From Cellulomonas sp. 73-145 (lineage in GTDB: Bacteria; Actinomycetota; Actinomycetes; Actinomycetales; Cellulomonadaceae): 64,000 nucleotides of DNA. Made by a program: the position numbers and the translations under genes. This document shows, in pieces, positions 27,884 through 37,754 of the stretch (positions are counted from its first letter, which is position 1; each line of letters begins with the position of its first letter). The notes beneath the pieces are model-generated. The model did no database searches and was not told the DNA's origin. It saw only the letters and a list, made by a program, of their open reading frames with translations. The stretch covers positions 62,001 to 126,000 of the forward strand of contig MKTI01000004.1 in the NCBI GenBank assembly GCA_001898185.1, given 5' to 3'.

Positions 27884-28438
27884 TCAGCCCGCGTAGACGT
27901 GCGGCGCCAGGGTGCCGACGAACGGGAGGTTGCGGTACTTCTCGTCGTAGTCGAGGCCGTAGCCGACGACGAACTCCGTGGGGATGTCGAAGCCGACGTA
28001 CTTGACCGGGACGTCCACCTTCAGCGCCTCCGGCTTGCGGAGCATGGTGGCGATCTCGACGCTGACCGGCCCGCGCGAGCGCAGGTTCGACAGCAGCCAG
28101 GACAGGGTCAGGCCGGAGTCGATGATGTCCTCGACGATCAGCACGTGGCGGCCGGTCAGGTCCGCGTCGAGGTCCTTGAGGATGCGGACGACGCCGGAGG
28201 ACTTGGTGCCCGAGCCGTACGACGAGACCGCCATCCAGTCCATCTGCACGGGCAGGTGCAGGCGGCGCACCAGGTCCGCCATCACCATCACGGCGCCCTT
28301 GAGCACCCCGACCAGCAGCAGGTCCTTGCCGGCGTAGTCGGCGTCGATCTGCGCCGCGAGCTCGTCCAGCCGGCCGTGCAGCTGCTCCTGCGTGAGGAGC
28401 ACCCGCTCCAGGTCGGCTCCCATGTCGGCAGCGTCCAC
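27884..28438 (-). CDS. hpt: Hypoxanthine phosphoribosyltransferase
   Basis: A 184-residue purine-salvage enzyme converting hypoxanthine or guanine with PRPP to nucleotides. The PRPP loop is [14 protein letters not shown], and the flexible loop contains [11 protein letters not shown]. The GTG at 28436-28438 is preferred because an AGGAG site lies 7 nt upstream; an ATG five codons later has none. Directly follows tilS with a 5-nt gap, the usual order hpt-tilS next to ftsH. Confidence 0.95.
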   Translation of the reverse strand: MDAADMGADLERVLLTQEQLHGRLDELAAQIDADYAGKDLLLVGVLKGAVMVMADLVRRLHLPVQMDWMAVSSYGSGTKSSGVVRILKDLDADLTGRHVLIVEDIIDSGLTLSWLLSNLRSRGPVSVEIATMLRKPEALKVDVPVKYVGFDIPTEFVVGYGLDYDEKYRNLPFVGTLAPHVYAG

Positions 28439-28443
28439 CGCGG

Positions 28444-29487
28444 CTACTCCTGTCGTGAAGGGGAGGGGGATTCGGTGAGGACGAGCCTGCCACACTCCCG
28501 GACGCCGACCATCCCGCCGGGCAGGTGCACCGGCCCCTGCCCGTGCCAGTCGACGAGCAGCGCGTCGAGCGCCAGGACGTGGCGGCGCGTGACGGAGCCG
28601 GGCGGGCAGCCGGTGCGCAGCGCCGCCGCGTGCAGCGCGGCCCGCCGGACGCCGGGGACGGCCGCCGCGAGGGTGTCGGCGTCCCAGCCGACAGTCGGCA
28701 CCCCGCGGGACGCCGCCTCGGCGAGCAGCCGGTCGGCGAGCTCGTCGACGGCGTCCGCCTGCTCGCGCAGCTGCTCGGCGGTCCGTGCCAGGGCGGGCAC
28801 CACCCCGCGGCCGAGCACCCGCTCGGCCGCCGGCAGCAGCTGGTGCCGCACGCGGCTGCGGCGCGGGCCGTCCGGCGCGGCGGCGTTGGTCGGGTCCTGC
28901 CACGGCGCCAGCCGCTGGGCGGTGCACGCCGCCGCGGTGTCGGCGCGGCGCAGCTGCAGCAGGGGGCGGCGGAACGGGCCGCGGCGCGTCGGCATGCCCG
29001 CCAGCGACCGGGCACCGGACCCTCGCGCGAGCCCCAGCAGCACGGTCTCGGCCTGGTCGTCGAGGGTGTGGCCCAGCAGCACCGCGGCGGCACCGGTGCG
29101 TCGCGCCGCCTCCTCGAGGGCCACGTAGCGGGCGTCCCGCGCCGCAGCCTCGGGCCCGCCGGGGCCGTCGACGGTGACCGGGACCACCAGCACGGGATCG
29201 AGGCCCAGCCGACGGCACTGCTCCGCGGCGCGCGTCGCCACCGTGGCCGACCCGTCCTGCAGCCCGTGGTCCACCACCACCGCCCCGGCGCGCAGCGGCG
29301 GCACTCCCCCGGCCTCGTCCGCGTGGCGCGCGGCGCGTCCGACGACGAACGCCATGCCCGCCGCCAGCGCCAGGGAGTCGGCACCGCCGGAGCACGCGAC
29401 CAGCACCAGCGAGCCCGCCGGGAGGTCCGCCAGCTCGCGGCTGACCGCCAGCCGCACCGCCGCGACGGCGGCCGAGGGGCCGGTCAC
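28444..29487 (-). CDS. tilS: tRNA(Ile)-lysidine synthase
   Basis: A 347-residue N-type ATP pyrophosphatase that modifies C34 of the CAU-anticodon tRNA-Ile to lysidine. The PP-loop is SGGADS (33-38), then VDHGLQDGS and the [21 protein letters not shown] signature, followed by [11 protein letters not shown] in the tRNA-binding region. The C-terminal domain is short, as common in actinobacteria. The GTG start is at 29485-29487, 5 nt after the stop of the metallopeptidase gene. Confidence 0.94.
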   Translation of the reverse strand: MTGPSAAVAAVRLAVSRELADLPAGSLVLVACSGGADSLALAAGMAFVVGRAARHADEAGGVPPLRAGAVVVDHGLQDGSATVATRAAEQCRRLGLDPVLVVPVTVDGPGGPEAAARDARYVALEEAARRTGAAAVLLGHTLDDQAETVLLGLARGSGARSLAGMPTRRGPFRRPLLQLRRADTAAACTAQRLAPWQDPTNAAAPDGPRRSRVRHQLLPAAERVLGRGVVPALARTAEQLREQADAVDELADRLLAEAASRGVPTVGWDADTLAAAVPGVRRAALHAAALRTGCPPGSVTRRHVLALDALLVDWHGQGPVHLPGGMVGVRECGRLVLTESPSPSRQE

Positions 29488-29491
29488 GCGC

Positions 29492-30553
29492 TCAGGGCCG
29501 GACGCGGGCGACCCACGCCGCGGGGTCGGCGATCTCGGCAGCCGTGGGGAGGGTGTCGGCGGACGTCCAGACGGCGTTGAAGCCGTCGGTGCCGACGCGG
29601 GCCCGCACCCCGCGCACGAAGGCGGCGCCCTCGCGGTACTGCGCCAGCTTGAGGTCCATGCCGAGCAGCCGGCGGAGCAGCCGCTCGAGGCCACCGGCGG
29701 AGGCGCTCGCGTCCCGGCGGGCCTCGAAGGCCGTGCGGATCCGGCCGACGGTCGGCACCACCGCCGGGCCGACCTCGTCCATGGTGACGTCGGCGTGCCC
29801 CTCGAGCAGCGCCATCACGGCGCCCACCTCGTCGAACACCGCCCGCTGCGCCGGCGTGAGCAGGCCGAGCACCCCACCGCCGCGGCCGCCCGCCAGCGCC
29901 CGCCCGATCGCCTCGAGCAGCTCCTGCGCCTCGAGCCGACCCGTGCCCGGTGCGAGGTCGCCGAGCAGCTCCTGGGCCCGGGTCCGCAGGTGGTCCGCCA
30001 GCCACGGTGCCGCCGCGAACTGCAGCGCGTGCGTCAGCTCGTGCAGGCACACCCACAGCCGGAAGTCGGCCGGGTCCACCCCCATCGCCGTCTCCACCGC
30101 GAGCACGTTGGGCGCCACCAGCAGCAGCCGGCCCGCGGGCTCGGTGAACGGGTCGAACTGCCCCAGCACCTTGCCGGCCAGCAGCGCGAGCACGCCCCCC
30201 ACCTGCGCCGCGGCGGCCTGCCGGGCGGCGGGTGGCACGACGACGGGGCTGCCGTCGGCGTGCCGGGACAGCGGGCCGAGCAGCGACGCGAACACCTGGG
30301 TGTTGGCCAGGGCCCAGCGGGGACGGTCGACGACGAGCACCCGGGCGAGCTGCTCCGCGGGCCGACCGTCCGCCGGACGCATGCCGGTGGTCTCCAGCAC
30401 CGGGGTGCCGGCGCGCGCCGCCGCATCGCGCAGCTCCGCGACCAGGGCGGTCAGCTCGGCGCGGTCGGCTGTCGGTCCCGGGGGTGCCAGGCGGCCCGCC
30501 ACCCTGGCGGCGGCGCTCCAGTCGACCGGGCCCGCGGCGTCGTCGTCCACCAT
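29492..30553 (-). CDS. DUF2342 zinc-dependent metallopeptidase-like protein
   Basis: A 353-residue protein with the gluzincin motif HELTH (171-175) in [18 protein letters not shown] and a downstream [23 protein letters not shown] helix (here [20 protein letters not shown]), matching the DUF2342 family, once labelled F420-biosynthesis-associated. No signal peptide is seen, so it is probably cytoplasmic. Substrate unknown. It always sits between tilS and dacB in actinobacteria (Rv3626c). ATG 30551-30553 chosen; a GTG three codons earlier is possible. Confidence 0.85.
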   Translation of the reverse strand: MVDDDAAGPVDWSAAARVAGRLAPPGPTADRAELTALVAELRDAAARAGTPVLETTGMRPADGRPAEQLARVLVVDRPRWALANTQVFASLLGPLSRHADGSPVVVPPAARQAAAAQVGGVLALLAGKVLGQFDPFTEPAGRLLLVAPNVLAVETAMGVDPADFRLWVCLHELTHALQFAAAPWLADHLRTRAQELLGDLAPGTGRLEAQELLEAIGRALAGGRGGGVLGLLTPAQRAVFDEVGAVMALLEGHADVTMDEVGPAVVPTVGRIRTAFEARRDASASAGGLERLLRRLLGMDLKLAQYREGAAFVRGVRARVGTDGFNAVWTSADTLPTAAEIADPAAWVARVRP

Positions 30554-30599
30554 GACGCTCACGCTAACCCGGTGCGGCGCCGGGCCGGCCGGGACCGCG

Positions 30600-32024
30600 T
30601 CAGCGACAGCCGCACGCCGCGAGGCCGCTGACGAAGGTGTCGAGCGCCCGGCGCGGCGGGTCCTGCCCCACGGCACCGGTCTGGTCGGCCAGCACCGCGA
30701 ACAGCAGCTGGCGGCCGTCGGCGGTGATCACCGTGCCGGCCAGCGACGTCACGTTCGGCAGGCTGCCCGTCTTGGCGCGCACCAGGCCGCGCGCGTCGCT
30801 CTGCGTGAACCGGTCGAACAGGGTGCCGGTCAGGCCGGCGATCGGCAGCTGCGTGGCGACCTCCGTCAGGGCCGGGTGCGAGCCGTCGACCATCAGCTTG
30901 AGCAGCCGCACCAGCAGCGTCGGCGGCAGCGCCGAGCCCGACGCCAGGCCGGAGGCGTCCGTCAGGTGCGCGCCGTTGACGTCCACGCCCAGCGTCGAGA
31001 CGGCGTGCAGCACCGCCTGGGTGCCGCCCTCGAAGCTGCCCGGCAGCGTCTGGTGCACCGCGACCAGGCGCGACACCACCTCGGTGATCGTGTTGTCCGA
31101 GCTGTCCAGGAAGTAGCCGACCACCTGGTCCAGCCGTGCCGACCGGACCTCCCCCAGCACCCGGCCGTTGGCCGGCGCGGTGCCGCGGGACGGCGCCCCC
31201 TGCACCGTGATGCCCGCCTCCGTCAGCCGCTGGGCCAGGACGTTGGCGGCGTTCATCGTGGGGTCCGGGAAGCGGACCGAGTACTCGACCTCGGGGTGCA
31301 CCCGTGCGTCGTGCACCGCGATCGGCGTCACCGGGGCGACGAACCCCTCGGACAGGTAGCTCGGGTCCCAGCCCGGCGAGGTCGCCGGACCGCTGAACAG
31401 CGAGTCGTCCACCGACAGGTGGACCGTCGTCGTCCCGGTCAGCTTGAGGTCCCGCGCCACCTGCGCCGCCAGGTCGCCCAGGCCGGCGTGCCCGTCGACC
31501 GCGTTCGGGTCGCCGGCGCCCGGCGCGAGCAGCATGTCCCCGCCGCCGACCAGCACGATCGAGCCGCCGGCACCGGCGACCACCCGGGTCGGCAGCGTCG
31601 ACGCCGGGTCCAGGGTGCCGAGGGCGGCGGCAGCCGTGACCAGCTTGGCGGTGGACGCCGGCACGTGCGGGCTCGCCGAGTCGTGCTCCGCGATGACGTT
31701 GCCGCTCGCGGCGTCCGTGACCAGGACGCCCACGCTTGGTCCCACCCGCGGGTCGGCGGCGAACGCGTTCACCGCGGCCTGCACGGCGGTGGTCGACGGC
31801 ACGGGGGCCGCGGAGTCGAGGGCGTGCAGCGGCGCGAGGGACGCCGGGTTCGCCACCGGCAGCAGGGCACCGGGGGCGACGGGGAACGGCGAGGCGGTCG
31901 GCCCGGGCGGGGCCAGGGTCAGCACGCCCGGCACCACGTCGTACGCGTCGGCCGTCACGTACGCGGCTCCGGCGAGGACCACCACCAGGATGCTGGTGCC
32001 CACCACCCGAGCCGTCCTGGCCAT
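30600..32024 (-). CDS. dacB: D-alanyl-D-alanine carboxypeptidase/endopeptidase (PBP4 type, S13)
   Basis: A 474-residue low-molecular-mass penicillin-binding protein. The N-terminal hydrophobic segment (about 7-25) is a signal or anchor, followed by a Pro-rich stretch. The S13 active site reads STAK (124-127), with SDN in LDSSDNTITEV and KTG in VRAKTGSLPN. It trims stem peptides or cuts crosslinks in the cell wall outside the membrane. Divergent from ppa with a 196-bp gap. Confidence 0.94.
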   Translation of the reverse strand: MARTARVVGTSILVVVLAGAAYVTADAYDVVPGVLTLAPPGPTASPFPVAPGALLPVANPASLAPLHALDSAAPVPSTTAVQAAVNAFAADPRVGPSVGVLVTDAASGNVIAEHDSASPHVPASTAKLVTAAAALGTLDPASTLPTRVVAGAGGSIVLVGGGDMLLAPGAGDPNAVDGHAGLGDLAAQVARDLKLTGTTTVHLSVDDSLFSGPATSPGWDPSYLSEGFVAPVTPIAVHDARVHPEVEYSVRFPDPTMNAANVLAQRLTEAGITVQGAPSRGTAPANGRVLGEVRSARLDQVVGYFLDSSDNTITEVVSRLVAVHQTLPGSFEGGTQAVLHAVSTLGVDVNGAHLTDASGLASGSALPPTLLVRLLKLMVDGSHPALTEVATQLPIAGLTGTLFDRFTQSDARGLVRAKTGSLPNVTSLAGTVITADGRQLLFAVLADQTGAVGQDPPRRALDTFVSGLAACGCR

Positions 32025-32220
32025 GCTCTCCCGTTGCTCCCGTACGCCGCAGTCACGGCAGCGGTCACGGCCGCTGCCACGGCACCGCGCCTCAGGGCGG
32101 GCTGCCCGCCGCCGGTGCGTCAGACTACTGTCCTAGAGCCGGGGCGCCACGGCGCCGCGCGACGACTTGTGCACCGACTACGAACCAGCGCCTGCCGCCG
32201 GGCGCGCGCGGAGGAGAGCT

Positions 32221-32718
32221 GTGGAGTTCGACGTCACGATCGAGATCCCCAAGGGACAGCGCAACAAGTACGAGGTCGACCACGCGACCGGCCGTATCCG
32301 CCTGGACCGCATGCTCTTCACCTCGACCCGGTACCCCGACGACTACGGCTTCATCGAGGGCACCCTCGGCGAGGACGGTGACCCGCTCGACGCCCTGGTG
32401 CTGCTCGAGGAGCCGACCTTCCCCGGCTGCCTGATCAGGTGCCGCGCGCTCGGCATGTTCCGCATGCGCGACGAGGCGGGCGGCGACGACAAGGTGCTGT
32501 GCGTGCCGATGGGCGACCAGCGCGCCGCCTGGCGGCAGGACATCGACGACGTGTCGGACTTCCACCGCCTGGAGATCCAGCACTTCTTCGAGGTCTACAA
32601 GGACCTGGAGCCCGGCAAGTCCGTGGAGGGCGCCCACTGGGTGGGCCGTGCCGACGCGGAGGCCGAGATCGAGCGGTCGCGCCAGCGGGCGATCGACGCG
32701 GGGTACTACGCGCACTGA
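32221..32718 (+). CDS. ppa: Inorganic pyrophosphatase, family I
   Basis: A 165-residue soluble enzyme that hydrolyses pyrophosphate released by biosynthesis. The metal-binding signature is [10 protein letters not shown], flanked by [12 protein letters not shown]. The GTG start at 32221 follows a strong GAGGAGAG site; the length equals the usual bacterial family I size. Divergent to dacB, as in M. tuberculosis (Rv3628). Confidence 0.96.
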   Translation: MEFDVTIEIPKGQRNKYEVDHATGRIRLDRMLFTSTRYPDDYGFIEGTLGEDGDPLDALVLLEEPTFPGCLIRCRALGMFRMRDEAGGDDKVLCVPMGDQRAAWRQDIDDVSDFHRLEIQHFFEVYKDLEPGKSVEGAHWVGRADAEAEIERSRQRAIDAGYYAH

Positions 32719-32739
32719 CGCACCCGCACGACGAGCGCT

Positions 32740-32778
32740 CGAAGGCCCGCACCACCGGACGGTGGGTGCGGGCCTTCG
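32740..32778. terminator. Bidirectional terminator between ppa and the NlpC/P60 gene
   Basis: A 14-bp perfect stem (CGAAGGCCCGCACC at 32740-32753 with 32765-32778) closes an 11-nt loop in the gap between these convergent genes. It has the same GAAGG...CCTTCGTCGTTCG design as the xylB/lsr2 terminator. Confidence 0.8.
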
Positions 32779-32815
32779 TCGTTCGTGCGCGCTGCCGCGC
32801 GGGACGGGCGGTGCG

Positions 32816-34288
32816 TCAGGGGCGGCCGGCGAACGGCATGGTGCCCGACCAGCGGATCGAGGTGATCCGGACGGGCACGCCCGGCTTGGCAGCCTCCACC
32901 ATCTGCCCGCCGCCGATGAACATGGCCACGTGGTAGATCGAGTCGGCGTCCGTGGTGCCGGACGACCAGAAGATCAGGTCACCGGGTCGCATGCTCGAGT
33001 AGCTGATCTTGAGGACCTGCTTGTACTGGTCGGCCGCGGTGCGGTTGATCCCGACGCCCGCCGCGGACCACGCCTTCATCGTCAGGCCTGAGCAGTCGAA
33101 GCCGTCGGGCCCGACACCGCCCCAGATGTACGGCAGCCCGACCTGGCCCTCGGCCCAGGACACGGCCGCCTGACCCTGACCGGCCGACCCGCGCGAGACA
33201 CCGGTGCCCAGGCCGTAGCGGTCGCTGGTCGGCGGGGCGGGCGGCGGGGTCACCGGGTTGGTGACCGGGGCCGTCACGGGAGGCGTCGTCACCGGTGGCG
33301 TGGTGGCGGGAGGGGCGGTGGTGCCGCCCGACGTGCCGCCCGACGTGCCGCCCGACGTACCGCCGGAGCCCGTGCCGGCCGGCGGCGTCGTGGTGGCCGG
33401 TGGTGCCGTGGTGCCGCCGGCCGGTGGGGTGGTGGTGGACGTCGTGCTGGTCGACCCAGCCGGCGGGGCCATGCGCGCGGCCTGCGCGGCGGCGTTCTCC
33501 CGCTGCTGACGAGCGGCGTCGAGCGCGTCCTGGCGGGCGCGCTCCACGGTCGCCGACGTCTGCTGCGCGACGGCCAGGGCGTTGATCAGCTGGTCCCGCT
33601 CGGTCGACGCCGCTGCGATCTGCGCCTGCGCGTCGTCGGACGCCTTCTGCGCGGCGTCGAGCGCCTGCTGGGCGGTGTCCTTGGCGGCCGAGGCCTCCGT
33701 GGCGGCCGCGGCGGCGTGGTCGCGCAGCGTGTCGGCGACGAGCGTCGCGGCGCGGAACCGCTGGACCGTCTCGTCGGCCTTGCCCGTCAGGTGCGCCAGC
33801 GTGCTGGTGCGCTGCGCGACGTCCTGGAACCCGTCGGCGGACAGCACGGCCTCGAGCAGGTCCGCGCCACCGCCGGACCGTGCCATCTGCCGGGCGAGCG
33901 CGACGAGGTCCCGCCGGGCGGTCTCCGCGTCGGCGGCCGCCTGCGTGGAGCGCTGGGCGGCCTGGTCGGCGGCGGTCTGCGCGTTCTGCGCGTCGGACAG
34001 CGCCTGGGTGTACTTCTCGCCGGCCACCTGCACGGCGACGTCGGCCTGGTCGCCGACCACCGACAGCTCGGCGAGGCGCACCTCCATCTGCGCGACAGAC
34101 CCCTTGGCCGCCTGCACCGCGGCCTGGGCGCTCTGCACGTCGGCGGCGGACGGGGGTGTGGGCGACGGCGACGGGTCGGCCAGCGCCCCGGACTGGTCCA
34201 CGAGGACGAGCAGGGTCGCCAGCACGGCGGACGTCAGCGCGAGGCGGGATCGCCGGGCGGTTCGGTGGGGCCGCGGTGCGGGTGTCAC
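32816..34288 (-). CDS. Secreted NlpC/P60 peptidoglycan hydrolase with coiled coil
   Basis: A secreted protein of about 490 residues. The signal peptide (RRSRLALTSAVLATLLVLVD, cleavage after ALA) is followed by a long Ala/Gln/Asp-rich coiled coil, a Thr/Pro/Gly linker with GGTSGGTSGGTSGG repeats, and a C-terminal NlpC/P60 domain with the nucleophile in GFDCSGLTMKAW and the His in IYHVAMFIGGG. This is the RipA/PcsB-like plan of division-linked endopeptidases. Start uncertain: the GTG at 34288 gives a clean signal peptide, while in-frame ATGs at 34342 and 34393 would add 18 or 35 residues. Confidence 0.9.
   Translation of the reverse strand: MTPAPRPHRTARRSRLALTSAVLATLLVLVDQSGALADPSPSPTPPSAADVQSAQAAVQAAKGSVAQMEVRLAELSVVGDQADVAVQVAGEKYTQALSDAQNAQTAADQAAQRSTQAAADAETARRDLVALARQMARSGGGADLLEAVLSADGFQDVAQRTSTLAHLTGKADETVQRFRAATLVADTLRDHAAAAATEASAAKDTAQQALDAAQKASDDAQAQIAAASTERDQLINALAVAQQTSATVERARQDALDAARQQRENAAAQAARMAPPAGSTSTTSTTTPPAGGTTAPPATTTPPAGTGSGGTSGGTSGGTSGGTTAPPATTPPVTTPPVTAPVTNPVTPPPAPPTSDRYGLGTGVSRGSAGQGQAAVSWAEGQVGLPYIWGGVGPDGFDCSGLTMKAWSAAGVGINRTAADQYKQVLKISYSSMRPGDLIFWSSGTTDADSIYHVAMFIGGGQMVEAAKPGVPVRITSIRWSGTMPFAGRP
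33321..33368 (-). repeat. Four 12-bp tandem repeats in the NlpC/P60 linker
   Basis: Consecutive 12-bp units (GTGCCGCCCGAC, the last diverged) encode GGTS repeats in the hinge between the coiled coil and the catalytic domain. The unit size keeps the frame. Confidence 0.8.
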
Positions 34289-34414
34289 GGGCTGTCTCGC
34301 CTCGATCTGGTGGCGGCCGCGCGGCCGCGCACCGGTGCTCATTCCGGGGGGTGCGTCACGCACGCTACCTGCGCAGATCCCAGAAGTGAACATCTGTCAC
34401 ACCGGCATCAGAAG

Positions 34415-36709
34415 TCACACGGATGTGGTTCGGGACGGATCGGACACCGCGGGCTCCAGCTCGCTCCGGTAGCGCGCGCCCAGGCTCACCGCGACCTCGT
34501 CGGCCGGTGCCGGGCGGGCGATGTGGAAGCCCTGCGCCAGGTCGCAGCCCATCGCCCGCAGCGCCACCATCTGGGCCGCCGTCTCCACTCCCTCGGCGAC
34601 CACCTGAAGGCCCGCGCTGTGTGCGGCGTGCACGGCGAGGGCGACCAGCTCGCGGGAGCCGACGTCGTCCAGCGCGATCAGGCTGCGGTCGATCTTCAGC
34701 GCGGACGCAGGCAGGTTCCGCAGCTGGCCGATCGACGTGTACCCGGTGCCGAAGTCGTCGATGTGGATGCCGACGCCGAGCCGGCGCAGCGTCGTCAGCT
34801 GGGCCTGCATCACCGGCGAGTTCAGCGGGACGGTCTCCGTCACCTCCAGCACCAGCCGCTCCGGAGCGATCCCCGCCGCGACGCACGCGCCGACCACGTC
34901 GTCGACGATCACGGCCGACATCAGGTGCCGCCCGGAGATGTTCACCGACATGTGCACGTGCGGGCGGCCCTCGCGGTCCCACGCCGCGGCCTGCGCCGTG
35001 GCCTCGTACAGCGCCCACCGCCCGATGTCGCAGATCAGCGAGCTCTTCTCGGCCAGCGGGATGAACTCGCTCGGCGGCAGCAGACCGTGCCCCGGTCGCT
35101 GCCACCGCGCCAGCGCCTCGTAGCCGACCACCGACCCGCTGCTCAGCTCCAGCAGCGGCTGGTAGTGCATCACCAGCTCGCCCGCGACCAGGGCGTGCCG
35201 GACGGCCGCCTCCGCGTCGGCGCGCTCGATCAGCTCCTTGCGCAGCTCCTCGCCGAACACCTGGACGCGCGCCCGGCCCTCGGCCTTCGCCTGGTACGCA
35301 CCGGCGTCGGCCTCCCGCACCAGGTCGTCCGGGTCGACCATGCCCTCGCGCGAGAAGGCGACGCCGACGGAGGCGGACAGCCACAGCGCCTGCGGCTGAC
35401 CCTCGAGCCGGAGCGGCCGCTCCACCGCCGCGACGATGCGGCTGGCCATGTCCACCAGGGGGCGCTGGGACGGCACCGCGCGCACCAGCACGACGATCTC
35501 GTCGCCGCCGATGCGGCCGACGACGTCCTCGGGTCGCACGACCTCGCGGATCCGGGCCACGACGGAGCGCAGCACCTCGTCGCCGACCACGTGGCCGAAC
35601 GTGTCGTTCACCTGCTTGAAGTGGTCCAGGTCGACGTACAGCAGCCCGACGGGCGCACCGGGACGGACGCCGGCGAGCGCCTTCTCCACCTCGGCGAGCG
35701 TGCTCGCTCGGTTCATGGCGCCGGTCAGCGCGTCGTGCGTCGCCTCGTGCGCCAGCCGGTCCAGGACCACGGCGCGCTCGGCCGCCGCCGTCCTGGCGTC
35801 GACCAGCGCCAGCTGGAGCCGCGCGACGGCCAGGGTGGTCAGCACGGCGTAGCCGGCGATCAGCGGCCAGGTGTCGTACTCCTGGCCCCTCAGGTGCTCC
35901 ACGGTCTCGATGCCGGGGGCGACGAGCAGCGCGCCGAGCAGGCCCACCACCCGCCACGTCGACATGGTCGCGGGCCCGTCAGCCCGCTGGGACACCGCAC
36001 CGGCGGACCGGTGCAGCGAGGCCGCGCCGGCCAGCGCGTAGGAGGTGAGCCAGATGGCGTCCAGCCAGCGGTCGGCGGCCGACGGCCCGGCGCCGAGCAG
36101 CGTGTACGCCACGTCGGCCGTCATCAGCGTCGCCAGCGAGCCCAGCAGCAGCAGGTAGGCGAAGGGCCGGTTGCCGGCGCCGACGAACAGCCGCGACGCC
36201 ACCGCGAGCAGCAGCAGGTCGGCGAGCGGGTACGCCAGGGAGAGCAGGGCGGGGAACGTCGGGCCCTGCTCGGCGAGGGTCGGCGCGCCGACGACCACCC
36301 ACGCGATCAGACCCAGGCTGACCACCACCACGCCGGAGTCGATCCAGCCCGCGCGGTCCCAGCCGGTCCGGCGGCACTGCGCCAGCAACATGAGGGACAC
36401 GGCGAGCACCGGGTACGCGGAGAGGTAGACCGCATCGGCCGGCGACGGGAACGGGTCGACGTGCTGGACGTCCTGGTACCAGGCGTACATCCCGTCGCCG
36501 ACGATGAGCAGCAGCTGGCCCAGCGCGAGGACGTACCAGGCACGGTGGCAGCGCGACTGCCGCAGGGTCGCACCCAGCACGACGGCCCCCACCGACACCA
36601 GGCCGATCGCCTGGTACAGCACGTCCCGGGCGAGCACGGACGGCACGAGGACCCAGGCCGTCGCCAACGTTGCGACGACCAGCAGGTAGCCCTTCCACCA
36701 CCGGTCCAC
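34415..36709 (-). CDS. Membrane GGDEF/EAL cyclic-di-GMP enzyme
   Basis: A 764-residue protein. The N-terminal half (about 1-300) has eight or nine membrane helices in a MASE-like sensor. A GGDEF domain follows (THDALTGAMNRA, VDLDHFKQVNDTFGH, catalytic loop IGGDEIVVLV), then an EAL domain (GYEALARWQRP, MSVNISGRHL, VLEVTET, DDFGTGYTS, LKIDRS, AEGVET). All visible EAL metal and catalytic residues are kept, so phosphodiesterase activity is likely. The fifth cyclase-loop residue is Ile instead of Phe, so synthesis is less certain. It follows pstB by 89 bp on the same strand. Confidence 0.93.
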   Translation of the reverse strand: MDRWWKGYLLVVATLATAWVLVPSVLARDVLYQAIGLVSVGAVVLGATLRQSRCHRAWYVLALGQLLLIVGDGMYAWYQDVQHVDPFPSPADAVYLSAYPVLAVSLMLLAQCRRTGWDRAGWIDSGVVVVSLGLIAWVVVGAPTLAEQGPTFPALLSLAYPLADLLLLAVASRLFVGAGNRPFAYLLLLGSLATLMTADVAYTLLGAGPSAADRWLDAIWLTSYALAGAASLHRSAGAVSQRADGPATMSTWRVVGLLGALLVAPGIETVEHLRGQEYDTWPLIAGYAVLTTLAVARLQLALVDARTAAAERAVVLDRLAHEATHDALTGAMNRASTLAEVEKALAGVRPGAPVGLLYVDLDHFKQVNDTFGHVVGDEVLRSVVARIREVVRPEDVVGRIGGDEIVVLVRAVPSQRPLVDMASRIVAAVERPLRLEGQPQALWLSASVGVAFSREGMVDPDDLVREADAGAYQAKAEGRARVQVFGEELRKELIERADAEAAVRHALVAGELVMHYQPLLELSSGSVVGYEALARWQRPGHGLLPPSEFIPLAEKSSLICDIGRWALYEATAQAAAWDREGRPHVHMSVNISGRHLMSAVIVDDVVGACVAAGIAPERLVLEVTETVPLNSPVMQAQLTTLRRLGVGIHIDDFGTGYTSIGQLRNLPASALKIDRSLIALDDVGSRELVALAVHAAHSAGLQVVAEGVETAAQMVALRAMGCDLAQGFHIARPAPADEVAVSLGARYRSELEPAVSDPSRTTSV

Positions 36710-36798
36710 GTCTTGAAGATCGGTTCGACGGGCAAGCAGATGAACGGTTGTCCAGGTGAGGTTGGGCCGTGGGGACGGAGTTCACCCGACGGCGGAGG

Positions 36799-37713
36799 TC
36801 AGCCGAAGCGTCCCTGGACGTACGCCTCCGTGCGCGGGTCCTGCGGGCTGGTGAACATCGCGCTCGTGTCCCCGTGCTCGACGATGACGCCCGGAGTACC
36901 GGCCTCGGCGAGGAAGAAGGCGCACTGCTGCGAGACGCGGGCTGCCTGCTGCATGTTGTGGGTGACGATCACGATGGTGACCTCGGACGCGAGCTCGAGC
37001 ATCGTGTCCTCGATGACCCGGGTGGACGTCGGGTCGAGGGCGGAGCAGGGCTCGTCCATCAGCAGCACGCGCGGGCGGACCGCGAGCGACCGCGCGATGC
37101 ACAGGCGCTGCTGCTGGCCGCCGGACAGCCCGCCGCCCGGGGCGGCCAGCCGGTTGCGGACCTCCGTCCAGAGGCCGGCCTTGGTCAGCGAGGTCTCGAC
37201 GAGCCAGTCCTTCTCGGCCTGCGCCACGCGCCGGCCCGTCAGCCTCAGGCCCGCGACGACGTTGTCGTAGATGGACATCGCCGGGAAGGGGTTCGGCTTC
37301 TGGAACACCATGCCGATCTGGCGGCGCGCATCGGTCAGCCGCCACGCCGGGTCGTAGATGTCCTGGCCGTCGAGCAGCACCTCGCCGGCCAGCGACGCCG
37401 AGGGCACCAGCTCGTGCATCCGGTTGAGGATGCGCAGGAACGTGGACTTGCCGCAGCCCGACGGGCCGATCAGCGACGTGACCACCCCGCCCGGCATGGT
37501 CAGCGAGACCCGGTCGAGCACGTTGTGGTCGCCGAACCAGGCGGAGATCGAGCGTGCGTCGAGGGAGGACAGGCCGCCCGGGTGCGGGTCGAGGGCCGGC
37601 GCGGCGTGCAGCGGTCCCGGCGCGGGCGGACCGGGCTCGCTCACCGGCTCGATCACCCGAACCGGGGCGAGCAGCTGGGTCGGGGAGTCGTCGGACCGTA
37701 CGGTCTGGGTCAT
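36799..37713 (-). CDS. pstB: PstB-like phosphate ABC transporter ATPase
   Basis: A 304-residue ATPase. A 50-residue Pro-rich N-terminal extension precedes the PstB domain with Walker A GPSGCGKS (83-90), the signature [16 protein letters not shown], Walker B VLLMDEP and the PstB-typical [17 protein letters not shown]. The ATG has a GGAGCGAG site upstream. In standard operons pstB follows pstA directly; here eleven genes and about 13 kb lie between pstA and pstB on the same strand, and no phoU is present. Confidence 0.9.
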   Translation of the reverse strand: MTQTVRSDDSPTQLLAPVRVIEPVSEPGPPAPGPLHAAPALDPHPGGLSSLDARSISAWFGDHNVLDRVSLTMPGGVVTSLIGPSGCGKSTFLRILNRMHELVPSASLAGEVLLDGQDIYDPAWRLTDARRQIGMVFQKPNPFPAMSIYDNVVAGLRLTGRRVAQAEKDWLVETSLTKAGLWTEVRNRLAAPGGGLSGGQQQRLCIARSLAVRPRVLLMDEPCSALDPTSTRVIEDTMLELASEVTIVIVTHNMQQAARVSQQCAFFLAEAGTPGVIVEHGDTSAMFTSPQDPRTEAYVQGRFG

Positions 37714-37754
37714 CTGGTGCTCGCTCCACGCGTTGTCACGGACGGACGCCCTGG

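Noticed and set aside
34289..34420. c-di-AMP (ydaO-type) riboswitch before the NlpC/P60 gene
   Set aside because: Such riboswitches are common before these hydrolases, but the space to the upstream gene is short and no conserved ydaO core is visible.
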